Source of the DNA: Paraburkholderia ginsengisoli NBRC 100965
Lineage (GTDB): Bacteria > Pseudomonadota > Gammaproteobacteria > Burkholderiales > Burkholderiaceae
NCBI RefSeq assembly: GCF_000739735.1
Contig: NZ_BBJF01000005.1
Coordinates: 558,001-622,000, forward strand
Direction: 5' to 3'
Length of the DNA: 64,000 nucleotides
Below are positions 1-8,418 of the stretch, piece by piece; the first letter of the stretch is position 1; the number at the start of each line of letters is the position of its first letter. Position numbers and translations under genes: made by a program. A model generated the notes under the pieces. The model was given only the letters and a program-made list of their open reading frames with translations, did not search any database and was not told the DNA's origin.

Positions 1-145
1 GCGTATTGGCGAGCAAAGCAGGCGCGACCGATGGGAATAACCCAATGATGTCGGTCTGATAATGCATCACTATCAGAGCGGTTTGTGCTGGAACGATCGA
101 TGGAGTCTGCATGTTCAGGCTTTGCGCGGCCAGGGCGCTTTCCAT
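1..145 (-). CDS. Cysteine hydrolase (isochorismatase-like), N-terminal part only
   Basis: An open frame enters from the left edge on the minus strand. Reading from ATG at 145 it gives an N-terminus containing ALIVMHYQTDI, which resembles the first beta strand and catalytic aspartate (the D of QTD) of isochorismatase-fold cysteine hydrolases. These enzymes cleave amide or vinyl-ether bonds through an Asp-Lys-Cys triad; only the Asp lies inside the window. A later ATG at 112 is an alternative start, and neither has a strong ribosome binding site. It lies 144 bases downstream of the binding-protein gene on the same strand, so a shared transcript and an amide-like substrate are plausible. The family call rests on about 48 residues. 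Confidence 0.55.
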   Translation of the reverse strand, partial: MESALAAQSLNMQTPSIVPAQTALIVMHYQTDIIGLFPSVAPALLANT

Positions 146-289
146 GCTTTGTTGATCATCCGCCGGTTTGACGGGTCCCAATTCAATGCGCGAATGCGCC
201 AAGAAATAAGCGCTGCGCAACAGCAAAAGAAGTCCGACTTTATCACGTTCAGCCAGCCCCTTACGCGCCGACTGACCGTGCACCCAGTA

Positions 290-1459
290 CTATCTTTTGA
301 TTTCCAGCAGCGTTACTTTCTTATGCTCCCTGAACGTCGAGATAGTAGCGGCGGGCATGCGCAGATCGCCTGCGTCGTCGAATGAAATCTGTCCGGTCAC
401 GCCCTGAAACTGGACACTGCGCAGCGCGTCGACGATCTTCGCCGGGTTCGCCGATTGCGCTCGCACAATCGCGTAATACACGGCCATCATTGCGTCGTAA
501 GCGTAAGGGGCATAGAGTTGCACGTGCTCGCCGAATTTCGCATGGAATTTCCTTTCGAAGGAAGGACCGCCCGGCATCGAGGCGAGGCTCAATCCGCCAT
601 CCGCGCAATAAAGATTGCCGGCGAGCGCGTCGCCCGCCAATCTTGCCAGTTCACGGGTGCACAGGCCGTCGCCGCCGAGCATGGGCGCAGTGACGCCGAG
701 CTTCTTCATCTGGCGCAGCATCGGGCCGGCTTGCGCGTCGACGCCGCCAAAGAAGATCGCTTCAGGCCGTTTCCCCTTGAAGAGCGTGAGCGATGAATTG
801 AAATCCACCGCTTTATCGGTCGTATATTCACGAGCGACGATCGTGCCACCCGCGCGACGCGTGGCGTCCACGAATACATCGGCGAGCCCCTGGCCGTAAG
901 CAGTCTGATCGTCGATAACCGCCACGCGCCGAATGTGCATCGTGTCGATGACGTAACGACTCACCGCCGTACCGAGGAAGTTGTCATTCGCCAGCAGCCG
1001 GAATGTCGTGCGATAGCCGAGTTTAGTGAACTGCGGATTCGTCGCGGAAGGCGTGATCTCGGCAATGTTGGCGGCTGCGTAGAGCCGCGCGACCACGATC
1101 GATGTGCCGGAGCTCTGATGCCCGACCACCGCGTTCACACCGGCGTCAATGAAACGCTGTGCAATCAGCGTCGCAATTCGCGGGTCGCCCGCGTCGTCCT
1201 GAGCGTCGAGCCGGAACGTCGTCGGTGTGCCCGCAATGACCGGATGCGACGCGTTGATCTCATCGATAGCGAGCCTGATGCCATGCTCGATGTCTTTGCC
1301 GAGATGCGCCTGCGGGCCCGTCAACGCACCCGCGTAACCGATCACCACAACACTGTCCGCCCGTGCCGACGATACGGTCGCCATAACGAGCGCGGTGGCA
1401 AACAGCCTTTTGAGCGGGTGGTAATATCTCGACGGTGCTCGCCCCAATTGATAAGACAT
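290..1459 (-). CDS. ABC transporter substrate-binding protein, branched-chain amino acid/amide type
   Basis: Periplasmic binding protein of the LivK/Peripla_BP_6 family, about 389 residues, the usual length. The start is ATG at 1459 because AAGGTG lies a few bases upstream; an upstream frame extension to 1489 has no such site. Residues 1-34 form a signal peptide (basic KR, hydrophobic core, cut after ARA). The mature protein begins with the family pattern (IGYAGALTGP, then GIRLAIDEIN) and contains VVGHQSSG and YAYDAM. Substrates in this family include branched-chain amino acids, urea and short amides. No permease or ATPase lies within the window on this side, and the next gene is a cysteine hydrolase, so amide uptake is an inference. 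It is divergent from the kinase at 1690. Confidence 0.85.
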   Translation of the reverse strand: MSYQLGRAPSRYYHPLKRLFATALVMATVSSARADSVVVIGYAGALTGPQAHLGKDIEHGIRLAIDEINASHPVIAGTPTTFRLDAQDDAGDPRIATLIAQRFIDAGVNAVVGHQSSGTSIVVARLYAAANIAEITPSATNPQFTKLGYRTTFRLLANDNFLGTAVSRYVIDTMHIRRVAVIDDQTAYGQGLADVFVDATRRAGGTIVAREYTTDKAVDFNSSLTLFKGKRPEAIFFGGVDAQAGPMLRQMKKLGVTAPMLGGDGLCTRELARLAGDALAGNLYCADGGLSLASMPGGPSFERKFHAKFGEHVQLYAPYAYDAMMAVYYAIVRAQSANPAKIVDALRSVQFQGVTGQISFDDAGDLRMPAATISTFREHKKVTLLEIKR

Positions 1460-1689
1460 TGTCACCTTGTGTGTCGATAAATAGCGCACTGCAACAACGC
1501 GTATTAAGAAGGCGTCAATCTAATGGTAAGGGTCGGCTGGAGTCAATAGCGCGTACTTCACGCGGTTTATTGATGGCCGAATACCGCCGTCGTCATGCAA
1601 CGCGGCGTATTCGGCCATGCGAGCGCCGCTGCTTTAGTGAGTGGCGCTTATTCCCGGCATGAACAACAACTTTCCGCCCCATTATCGGA

Positions 1690-3720
1690 ATGGAAAACGA
1701 ATTCCTTCAAGTGGTCGATGCGCTGCCGGGCCTCGTATGGACCGCGCTACCCAATGGTGAAGTCACTTTTCTCAGTCGACGCTGGTGTGAATACACCGGC
1801 ATAAGCGCGGAAAATATTCTTCAATACTGGCAGGACGCAATTCATCCGGACGACTTGCCGGAGCTACTTAGACGCTGGAGCGACAATCTGACCTCGGGCG
1901 AACCGAGGGAGATCGATGCGCGCCTGCGCCGCTTCGATGGCGAATACCGCTGGTTCCTGATTCGCACGCGTCCCATCCTGGATGCATCCGGTCACGTAGT
2001 GAAGTGGTGCGGATTGAATACGGAGATCGAAGACCGGCGAAGAATGGAGGCGCTACTTGCCGGCGAGACGGAACTGCTGGAGATGGTGGCGGGTGCCCGC
2101 CCCATGCCGGTCATACTCGAATGGCTGTGTCGTCTTGTCGAGAGCGTCGCTGCCGGTTGCTATTGCAGCATTGCGGTCATGCAGCAGGAGGGCGAGCGTC
2201 TGGAACTCGGAGCGGCGCCGAGCCTGCCTCGCGAGTTCATCCAATCGGTTATCGACGGTCCCGCCGACAGCGACCCATGCGCGACAGCGGCTCTGTCGAA
2301 CCAGCAGGTCATCGTGGCCGATCTCCTGGCGGATTGCCGGTGGGAGCGCTGTTCGTGGCGGCAACTGGCCGTGCATCGTCGAATCGATGCTTGCTGGTCG
2401 ACGCCGCTTGTTTCGGCGAGCGGCAAGGTGATGGGCGTGTGCTCGATCCATTACGATCGCCGTCGAACGTCCGCGCCGCTCGATCATGAGTTGATGGGCC
2501 AGATCGTGCGTATTGCAAGTGTGGCGGTCGAGCGCACACAGCGCGACGCGACGCTCAGAAGAAGCGAGGCGTTCCTCGCGGAAACGCGACGATTGAGTTC
2601 GACCGGCGGCTTCTCCAAGTGCGTATCTACCGGCGAGATCAACTGGTCCGACGAGGTGTACCGGATGTTCGAATTCGATGCGAGCAAGCCTGTCTCGCTC
2701 GAATTGATCCGCTCGCGTGTGCATCCCGAAGACCGCGCTTCTTTCGACGATATGCTGGACCGGCAGCAACGCGGCATCGACTATGAACATGAATACCGGT
2801 TGTTGATGCCCGATCAGTCCGTCAAGTACATGCACGTCGTGGCGCACGCAACGAAGGACGTGAGCGGCCGGGTCGAGTACATTGCCGCCATTCAGGACGT
2901 GACCGAGCGCCGCCGGTCGGAAGCCGCATTGATCGAGGCAAGATCGGAGCTGGCGAGAGTGGCGAGGGCGTCGAGCTTCGGCGTACTGACGGCTTCCATC
3001 GCGCATGAAGTCAACCAGCCGCTGTCCGGCATCATCACGAACGCCAGCACGTGTCTGCGGATGCTGGGCGCCGATCCTCCGAACCTGGATGGTGCGCGCG
3101 AAACGGCACGGCGCACGATTCGGGACGGCAACCGCGCGTCGGACGTGATCAAACGGTTGCGTGCGCTCTTTGGCAAGACGGACGCCACGATCGAAAACGT
3201 CGATCTGAACGAATCCATCAACGAGATCGTCACGCTGTTCCGCAGTGAACTGCACCGTAGCCGGGTGACGGTTCAGATCGAACTTGCCGGCGATCTGCCG
3301 TACGTTGCTGGAGATCGGATCCAGCTTCAGCAGGTGATCCTCAATCTGCTATTGAATGCGCTGGAGGCAATGAGCGGCATCGACGATCGTCCAAGGCAAC
3401 TGCTCGTCAAAACCGAATATCATGCCGCCGACGGCGTGCGTGTGTCCGTGGCGGACACGGGCACCGGCTTCGGCGGCCATGAGCCGATGCGGGTATTCGA
3501 TCCGTTCTATACGACCAAGCCCGGCGGCATGGGCATCGGGTTATCGGTGAGCAAGTCGATCATCGACAATCATGATGGCCGCTTGTGGGCAGCGTCGAAT
3601 GACAGCGGCGGCGCTACGTTTTCGTTCTCGATTCCGAAGCACCCGAAGCAGCATAAAGGCGGTAATGGCCGGACCGGGCGCTGGATCGCCGGCGTGACCG
3701 ACTCGCCGCAGTCCAAATGA
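1690..3720 (+). CDS. Cytoplasmic sensor histidine kinase, PAS-GAF-PAS (FixL/NodV-like)
   Basis: 676-residue kinase without transmembrane segments. Order: PAS (about 5-125, with the PAS_3 features HPDD and WFLIRTRP), GAF (about 140-290), second PAS (about 300-425, HPED and YEHEYRL), HisKA with phospho-acceptor H439 in IAHEVNQPLSG, then HATPase with N box near 550 (NLLLNALEAM), DTGTGFG and GGMGIGLSVSK. The HEVNQPL H-box is typical of kinases paired with FixJ-like regulators, and two such receivers follow at 3947 and 4389. The start ATG at 1690 has no clear Shine-Dalgarno. The signal is unknown; no haem-binding signature could be assigned to either PAS domain. Confidence 0.88.
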   Translation: MENEFLQVVDALPGLVWTALPNGEVTFLSRRWCEYTGISAENILQYWQDAIHPDDLPELLRRWSDNLTSGEPREIDARLRRFDGEYRWFLIRTRPILDASGHVVKWCGLNTEIEDRRRMEALLAGETELLEMVAGARPMPVILEWLCRLVESVAAGCYCSIAVMQQEGERLELGAAPSLPREFIQSVIDGPADSDPCATAALSNQQVIVADLLADCRWERCSWRQLAVHRRIDACWSTPLVSASGKVMGVCSIHYDRRRTSAPLDHELMGQIVRIASVAVERTQRDATLRRSEAFLAETRRLSSTGGFSKCVSTGEINWSDEVYRMFEFDASKPVSLELIRSRVHPEDRASFDDMLDRQQRGIDYEHEYRLLMPDQSVKYMHVVAHATKDVSGRVEYIAAIQDVTERRRSEAALIEARSELARVARASSFGVLTASIAHEVNQPLSGIITNASTCLRMLGADPPNLDGARETARRTIRDGNRASDVIKRLRALFGKTDATIENVDLNESINEIVTLFRSELHRSRVTVQIELAGDLPYVAGDRIQLQQVILNLLLNALEAMSGIDDRPRQLLVKTEYHAADGVRVSVADTGTGFGGHEPMRVFDPFYTTKPGGMGIGLSVSKSIIDNHDGRLWAASNDSGGATFSFSIPKHPKQHKGGNGRTGRWIAGVTDSPQSK

Positions 3721-3797
3721 CTGGCTTTGCCGCGACGGCTGGAGCGGGCCGTGAGCGATCGTCGATGGAAAAGTGCCGCCGCTGCTTCCCCGAGTTC

Positions 3798-3811
3798 GAT
3801 ACCAAAGTATC
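3798..3811. promoter_or_regulatory. Inverted repeat GATAC-CAAA-GTATC, copy 1 of a shared motif
   Basis: Perfect 5-bp arms around CAAA, 136 bases before the receiver gene at 3947. The 14 bases TCGATACCAAAGTA (3796-3809) recur exactly at 5075-5088. The TAC...GTA dyad resembles NarL/FixJ-type binding sites in general layout. Binding by the LuxR-type regulator at 4389 is an inference. Confidence 0.5.
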
Positions 3812-3946
3812 ATATCCATTTGTCCCTTCGATGGCGCATGCTTGATGTTGACGTGCGTCCGGACGGAGGGGACAGTCGAATATTTAACGGCGACTTCCGT
3901 TGTCTGGACGCTGGCATGTGTATAACCAGCATCTGGTGGGGAATCT

Positions 3947-4321
3947 ATGACGGTCTTGCGGTCGCTCGTGTCGGTGGTGGACGATGATGAATCCGTGCGC
4001 GAGTCGCTACCCGATTTGCTGAACGAATTGGGTTTTGCCGCGGAAACTTTTGCGTCGGCGGAAGCGTTTCTGGCTTCCGATAAGATCGATGCGACCGGTT
4101 GCCTGATTCTCGACATCGCCATGCCGGGTATGTCCGGCCCCGAGTTGGCGCGCGAACTGGCACAGCGGCGAAAGCAGATTCCCGTCATCTTCATCACCGC
4201 GCAGGGAGATGGAGCAATGGCTGCGCACCTGATTGGCGAGGGCGCGGTCGCGTGCCTGCTAAAGCCTTTTAGCGAAAGCGCGTTGCATGAGGCACTGCAT
4301 AGAGCGTTCGGCAAGCATTGA
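3947..4321 (+). CDS. Single-domain response regulator (FixJ-like receiver)
   Basis: 124 residues comprising one CheY-like receiver: acidic pocket DDD at 12-14, phosphorylation site D56 in LILDIAMPG, switch threonine in FITAQGD and K106 in LLKPF. No output domain follows. The sequence is close to the FixJ receiver type of the next gene, 67 bases downstream. Stand-alone receivers beside FixL-like kinases usually act as phosphate sinks, phosphorelay intermediates or regulators of kinase output. The pair probably shares the kinase at 1690 as phosphodonor. Confidence 0.88.
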   Translation: MTVLRSLVSVVDDDESVRESLPDLLNELGFAAETFASAEAFLASDKIDATGCLILDIAMPGMSGPELARELAQRRKQIPVIFITAQGDGAMAAHLIGEGAVACLLKPFSESALHEALHRAFGKH

Positions 4322-4388
4322 CGTGCAATATCGCCGGACGAATACTTGACTCACATAATTGATCAGACCTTGTCGAGATCGCAAAACC

Positions 4389-5018
4389 ATGGAGAAGCCT
4401 GTTCCAGTCATATTCATTGTCGACGACGATATCTCGGTTCGCGAATCTCTGGAATTGCTTATTGCCAGCATGGGCTGGCAACCGGAAACCTTTGCGTCCG
4501 CGCAGATGTTTCTCGCCCATCCACGGGTATTCGTGCCGAACTGCCTTGTGCTCGACGTATCGCTGCCTGAAATGAGCGGTCTGGATCTCCAGAAGCTGAT
4601 TAGTGGAAAGCGCGCCGACATGCCCATTATTTTCATAACCGGCAACGGCGACGTACCCATGACTGTCCAGGCCATGAAAGCGGGCGCGGTCGATTTCCTC
4701 ACCAAGCCGTTCAGCGACGAGGCTTTATTAAGCGCCATCAATCACGCTATCGAGCGCAGTGCCGCGGCGTTGGCGGACGAGGCGCAATTATGCGAACTCC
4801 GGGAAGACTATGAGTCGCTGACTCCGCGCGAGCGCGAAGTCATGGCTTTCGTGGTGGCGGGTCGCCTCAACAAACAGGTTGGTGGCGAATTGGGCATCAG
4901 CGAAATCACCGTTAAAGCCCACCGCGGGAATGTCATGCGAAAAATGAAAGCGGCGTCACTGCCTGATTTGGTCATCATGGCTACAAAACTGCAACTGTCG
5001 GCAGAGTCGAAACGCTAA
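4389..5018 (+). CDS. Two-component response regulator, FixJ/LuxR family
   Basis: 209 residues. The receiver (1-120) has DDD at 12-14, phospho-site D56 (LVLDVSLPEMSG) and K106 (FLTKPF). A LuxR-type helix-turn-helix runs from about 143 to 200 (LTPREREVM, GELGISEITVKAHRGNVMRK). Two starts are possible: TTG at 4359 or ATG at 4389. I prefer ATG because the receiver begins at once after it, as in FixJ homologues; neither has a strong ribosome binding site. It is probably the DNA-binding output of the kinase at 1690. The repeated GATACCAAAGTA motif at 3798 and 5075 is a candidate target, including its own operon. Confidence 0.9.
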   Translation: MEKPVPVIFIVDDDISVRESLELLIASMGWQPETFASAQMFLAHPRVFVPNCLVLDVSLPEMSGLDLQKLISGKRADMPIIFITGNGDVPMTVQAMKAGAVDFLTKPFSDEALLSAINHAIERSAAALADEAQLCELREDYESLTPREREVMAFVVAGRLNKQVGGELGISEITVKAHRGNVMRKMKAASLPDLVIMATKLQLSAESKR

Positions 5019-5041
5019 TACGCGATTAGCCAGTTTGCATC

Positions 5042-5068
5042 ACGCGCGGCATATTACGGACCGCGCGT
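5042..5068 (+). terminator. Hairpin after the FixJ-like regulator
   Basis: ACGCGCGG (5042-5049) and CCGCGCGT (5061-5068) are perfect complements around an 11-base loop, starting 24 bases after the stop of the response regulator. No T-run follows, so it is a weak intrinsic terminator candidate or an mRNA-stabilising hairpin. Confidence 0.3.
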
Positions 5069-5074
5069 ATTCAA

Positions 5075-5088
5075 TCGATACCAAAGTA
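5075..5088. promoter_or_regulatory. TCGATACCAAAGTA, copy 2 of the shared motif
   Basis: Exact 14-base copy of the sequence at 3796-3809, here 107 bases before the kinase start at 5195. The right half ends GTACC rather than GTATC, so the palindrome is slightly less regular. Its place upstream of a second signalling gene suggests co-regulation of the two units. Confidence 0.5.
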
Positions 5089-5194
5089 CCGACCAACACC
5101 ATCGTCCAATAGAAAGCTTCTCTATCTCGCGCTTTAATTGCAATAGTCGACTCCGTGCTGTCCGTCGCGTCTAGCCTTCCAAAGGGAGCTGTCG

Positions 5195-6307
5195 ATGCTC
5201 AACAAGTTGCCTGTTGCGAGATTACTGTTCTGCGTACTGGCGACGAGCGCGGTGCTCGGTCAGGTGTGCGCGATAGTTTCATTATCGGCGCTATCGCAGA
5301 CGTCCATCATGGTCTGGGCGTTTCTGGCTCTGATAATCCAGTTGATTGTTCTCGGCGTGTTCACTTCTCATGTGGAGAAGCTGATAAGCGAGCCGATTAC
5401 GCGTTTGACGGATGCCGCCGATCATCTGGGCCCCGACTTACGGCCGCGAGAATTGCCGGAGTATGGCTCCAAAGAGATCTCGCAGGCAATCCTGGCCTTC
5501 AGGAACATGCAGGAAAGGCTTGCACGGTGCACCGCCGAGCGCGTCGAGGTTCTTGCCGCGATTTCTCACGATCTGCAAACACCGATCACACGAATGCGAC
5601 TGCGTGCCGAGTCGCTGGAAAGCCGGCAGGACAGCGCCAGGCTCTTGCAGGATCTCGACACGATGCACGCGTTGGTCAAGGAAGGCGTCACCTACGCGCG
5701 CACGCTGCATGGCACGACGGAGCCGCCGTCGCGCATCGATCTTCGCGCGCTGCTCGAAAGCATCATCTCGGACTACGAAGACGCCGGACATATCGTGATA
5801 CTGGACTCCCGCATCGCAGAGCCGGTCATGACGCTTCCGAATGCGCTTCGCAGAATCTTGATCAACCTCGTCGATAACGCGTTGAAATTCGGCAGCGCGG
5901 TGTGCATTTGTGCGTGCCGCCGATCATCGGGGCCGGTGATTTCTGTGCTGGATAACGGGCCGGGTATTCGCCCCGATCAACTGGAAAATGTATTCAAGCC
6001 TTTCTATCGCGGCCCGCCGCGCGATCAGAAAAGTGTCGCGGGTTCGGGGCTGGGACTCGCGATCGCTCGCCAGCTTGCGATAGCCATGAATGCGGATTTG
6101 CGGCTGGAGAACCGCAATGAAGGCGGACTCGAAGCACGGTTGAGCCTGAGCCATGCGTCAGTTGTACACGGACTCGGTGGCGTATCGCGTGTCGTCGACG
6201 AAAACGGAGCCGAAGGACTCTGCCGGGGACGTGCCGCTGTCGCGACGGTTCGCGATTGCGGCCACGCGGCGGGCGCTGTGGGTCTCTCGTTGTCGACCAG
6301 AAGATGA
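5195..6307 (+). CDS. Membrane sensor histidine kinase, EnvZ-like core, very short periplasmic loop
   Basis: 370 residues with a good ribosome binding site (AAAGGGAG) before ATG 5195. Two transmembrane helices (about 9-30 and 38-58) are separated by only a few residues, so any stimulus is probably sensed in or at the membrane. A HAMP-like linker follows (SEPITRLTDAADHL), then HisKA with H125 in AAISHDLQTPITRMR, N box LINLVDNALKFG, DNGPGI and GSGLGLAIARQL. The ATPase fold ends near residue 315; a tail of about 55 residues without recognisable similarity follows. It could come from loss of an original stop. No OmpR-type partner is adjacent, although two FixJ-like receivers lie just upstream. Confidence 0.85.
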   Translation: MLNKLPVARLLFCVLATSAVLGQVCAIVSLSALSQTSIMVWAFLALIIQLIVLGVFTSHVEKLISEPITRLTDAADHLGPDLRPRELPEYGSKEISQAILAFRNMQERLARCTAERVEVLAAISHDLQTPITRMRLRAESLESRQDSARLLQDLDTMHALVKEGVTYARTLHGTTEPPSRIDLRALLESIISDYEDAGHIVILDSRIAEPVMTLPNALRRILINLVDNALKFGSAVCICACRRSSGPVISVLDNGPGIRPDQLENVFKPFYRGPPRDQKSVAGSGLGLAIARQLAIAMNADLRLENRNEGGLEARLSLSHASVVHGLGGVSRVVDENGAEGLCRGRAAVATVRDCGHAAGAVGLSLSTRR

Positions 6308-6337
6308 CGAAGCATCGAACCGAACCCGGCATCACCC

Positions 6338-8254
6338 TCAAGGCGTCCAGCGATAAACAACGATGCTCGAACCGTTGTAGTTATCTTTCGTGACCACATA
6401 TTCGCCGGTCGATCTCAGGTAAGCCCTGAGCCCGTACATCGAATCCACGTCGTTACCCACATCCACCGTGCCCGCGCTCGTATTGATCAATGTGGTGTCC
6501 AGCTGTCCGGTGGTGAGATTGAACGCGTCGATGTTCGGCACGGTATGCACGTACCCGAGAAAAAGATAGTTGCCGGCCGCCGTGATCGACTTCGGATTGG
6601 CGCTCGTGATGTTGATTACCGGGTCGGGCTTGCTGGTATTGCCCGCGCTCCAGCCGTGATACACCTCGATCCGCGTCTGCATGGCCGTCCAGTCCCAACT
6701 TCCGGCGATGCCCTGAGCCAGGATCATGGTGTCGCTTTCCGGCAGATAAATGATGCGCGTGAGCGGCCGGATGCTCTGCGGTATCGATATCGTGACCGCC
6801 GGTCCCCATGTCGGTTTGCCATTGCTGTCGAAGCCGGTCAGCGGGTAGTGGTAGATATGGTTCGTCCGGTCCAGACCGGCCCACACGTCGCCGCGGCTAT
6901 CGATGCAAAATCCGCCCGTGACCTTGATGTTCGTATTGAATGCGGTCCCCGGAAGCGATGCGTCCGGTATTGCGATGTAGCCATTCGCCGCGTTGAAATG
7001 AAAGAAGTAGAAGGTATCGGGGTTCTGGCCGGACGCCACGAGTATCCGGTTGCCGCCGACCGTCACGAGCTGACCGAAGTGCTCGTCGCGCTGTGTATCG
7101 TTCATGTTCAGACGCGGATCGGATGGATAGGTAAACGGGTCGATCGTATTCGCGACGAACGTTCCTCCCGCCGTGCCGGTGTAGATATGGGAGCCGCCAT
7201 AGAAGTAAGCGCCGTCGGTGGCGGGGTCCGGCGCGGCCACTCCCTCGAAGTTCAGGGACTGAAGCTTCCACTGCAGATTGCCAGCGCTATCGTAGGCATG
7301 AAGGTCGGTGGCGCCGTTGCGGCCCAGGTCCCAGCCGCCGCCCCACGGATTGTTGAGCACGTACAGATTGCCGGCCGCATCCCTGCCGATGCCAACGACG
7401 CGCGTGAAGCGTTTGTCGCCGACCTGGCCTTTTGTGCCAGTGGTGGTGTCCAGATAGCCGCCCTGAACGCCGAACGTACCGACTTGAGTCGGCGTACCCG
7501 CGATGTTGTACAGCTTGATATTCATGTCGGGGCCTTGATCGCCGATCATGAGTTGCCCGGACCACGCATCGAAATAGAGCGAGGACGGTCGCGACCCAAC
7601 CGGCATCTGGATCGTATTCAGCGTAGCGCCGGCCGGACTGAATTCGACGACGGTGCCCGCGCTCTCCCGCGCCACCCAGAGATTGCCCGTGCCATCCACG
7701 GCGAGTGCGCCGGGACTCGACACGCCGATGTCCCGCTGCCAGCCGCCGTCGGTGGTGAAGACCCGCACGCGATTGCTGAACGTGTCGCTCACGTAGAGGA
7801 GCGAGCCCGAGGTGGCGAGTCCGGTGATCACATCGCCGCGGCTGACCGCGTTCCATACGCTGACGTTGATGACGAGATCGCGCTGCCCGGTAACGCGGTT
7901 GTATCGCGCGACCGAACCCGTGCCGGCCGGGTTGCCGAACTGCAACGCCGCGAAGATCGAGGTAGCATTGCCCGTAATGGCACCGCCCTGGAACTCGCTA
8001 TTGATCCCAATTGAACCGATGCTCTTGCCGTTCTGGTAGATCGCCACGCCGCCTTCGTTTTCGTCCCACAGCGACGCCGTGTAGATGACGCCTTCGGGCG
8101 AGACCCACATCGAGCGCGCGGCATTACCCACGTGAGCGGCGAGGGTTCCGTAAGTGTTGGCGAGCCAGTCGGTGCTGTATTGAGCGTAACATAGCGGCGC
8201 GGCCATCGCGATCAATGCGCCAAGGAATAGCGCGTGGAGTCGTTGCTTGACCAT
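6338..8254 (-). CDS. Secreted beta-propeller (NHL-like) protein of unknown function
   Basis: 638 residues with an N-terminal signal peptide (about 1-24, cut after CYA), so periplasmic or exported. The rest is glycine-, aspartate- and aromatic-rich with recurring propeller-blade units (for example ALAVDGTGNLWVA, GIGRDAAGNLYVL and FCIDSRGDVWAGL), the style of NHL and SMP-30/gluconolactonase-like six- or more-bladed propellers. No catalytic motif could be identified. An AGGA-type ribosome binding site lies about 11 bases before ATG. The gene converges with the kinase ending at 6307. Long A-tracts sit upstream of its promoter region (8322-8362). Confidence 0.72.
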   Translation of the reverse strand: MVKQRLHALFLGALIAMAAPLCYAQYSTDWLANTYGTLAAHVGNAARSMWVSPEGVIYTASLWDENEGGVAIYQNGKSIGSIGINSEFQGGAITGNATSIFAALQFGNPAGTGSVARYNRVTGQRDLVINVSVWNAVSRGDVITGLATSGSLLYVSDTFSNRVRVFTTDGGWQRDIGVSSPGALAVDGTGNLWVARESAGTVVEFSPAGATLNTIQMPVGSRPSSLYFDAWSGQLMIGDQGPDMNIKLYNIAGTPTQVGTFGVQGGYLDTTTGTKGQVGDKRFTRVVGIGRDAAGNLYVLNNPWGGGWDLGRNGATDLHAYDSAGNLQWKLQSLNFEGVAAPDPATDGAYFYGGSHIYTGTAGGTFVANTIDPFTYPSDPRLNMNDTQRDEHFGQLVTVGGNRILVASGQNPDTFYFFHFNAANGYIAIPDASLPGTAFNTNIKVTGGFCIDSRGDVWAGLDRTNHIYHYPLTGFDSNGKPTWGPAVTISIPQSIRPLTRIIYLPESDTMILAQGIAGSWDWTAMQTRIEVYHGWSAGNTSKPDPVINITSANPKSITAAGNYLFLGYVHTVPNIDAFNLTTGQLDTTLINTSAGTVDVGNDVDSMYGLRAYLRSTGEYVVTKDNYNGSSIVVYRWTP

Positions 8255-8321
8255 CGGTGATGTGTCCTGAAGGGAATGCCTCGGTCACATAAACCGCAGG
8301 GCGGAGCACTGAGTATCGGAG

Positions 8322-8362
8322 AAAAAAATGGAAACGTCAGACAATAAAAAGTCGAAAAAAAA
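8322..8362 (-). promoter_or_regulatory. A-tract cluster upstream of the beta-propeller gene
   Basis: Three A-tracts (8322-8328, 8346-8350 and 8355-8362) stand out against GC-rich surroundings, 68-108 bases upstream of ATG 8254 on the minus strand. Spacing is roughly in helical phase (about 23 and 10.5 bases between centres). Such tracts bend DNA or act as UP elements for RNA polymerase; the role here is inferred. The same T-rich stretch lies downstream of zapE, but no stem precedes it to make a clear terminator. Confidence 0.35.
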
Positions 8363-8418
8363 TGGCTGACGTAAAGGGAGAATGTGAAAAGGCGGGAGAG
8401 GGCAGCGCAGTGCCGCGC

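Noticed and set aside
4359..4388. TTG at 4359 as start of the FixJ-like regulator
   Set aside because: The ATG at 4389 begins directly before the receiver domain as in homologues; the extra ten residues have no family support.
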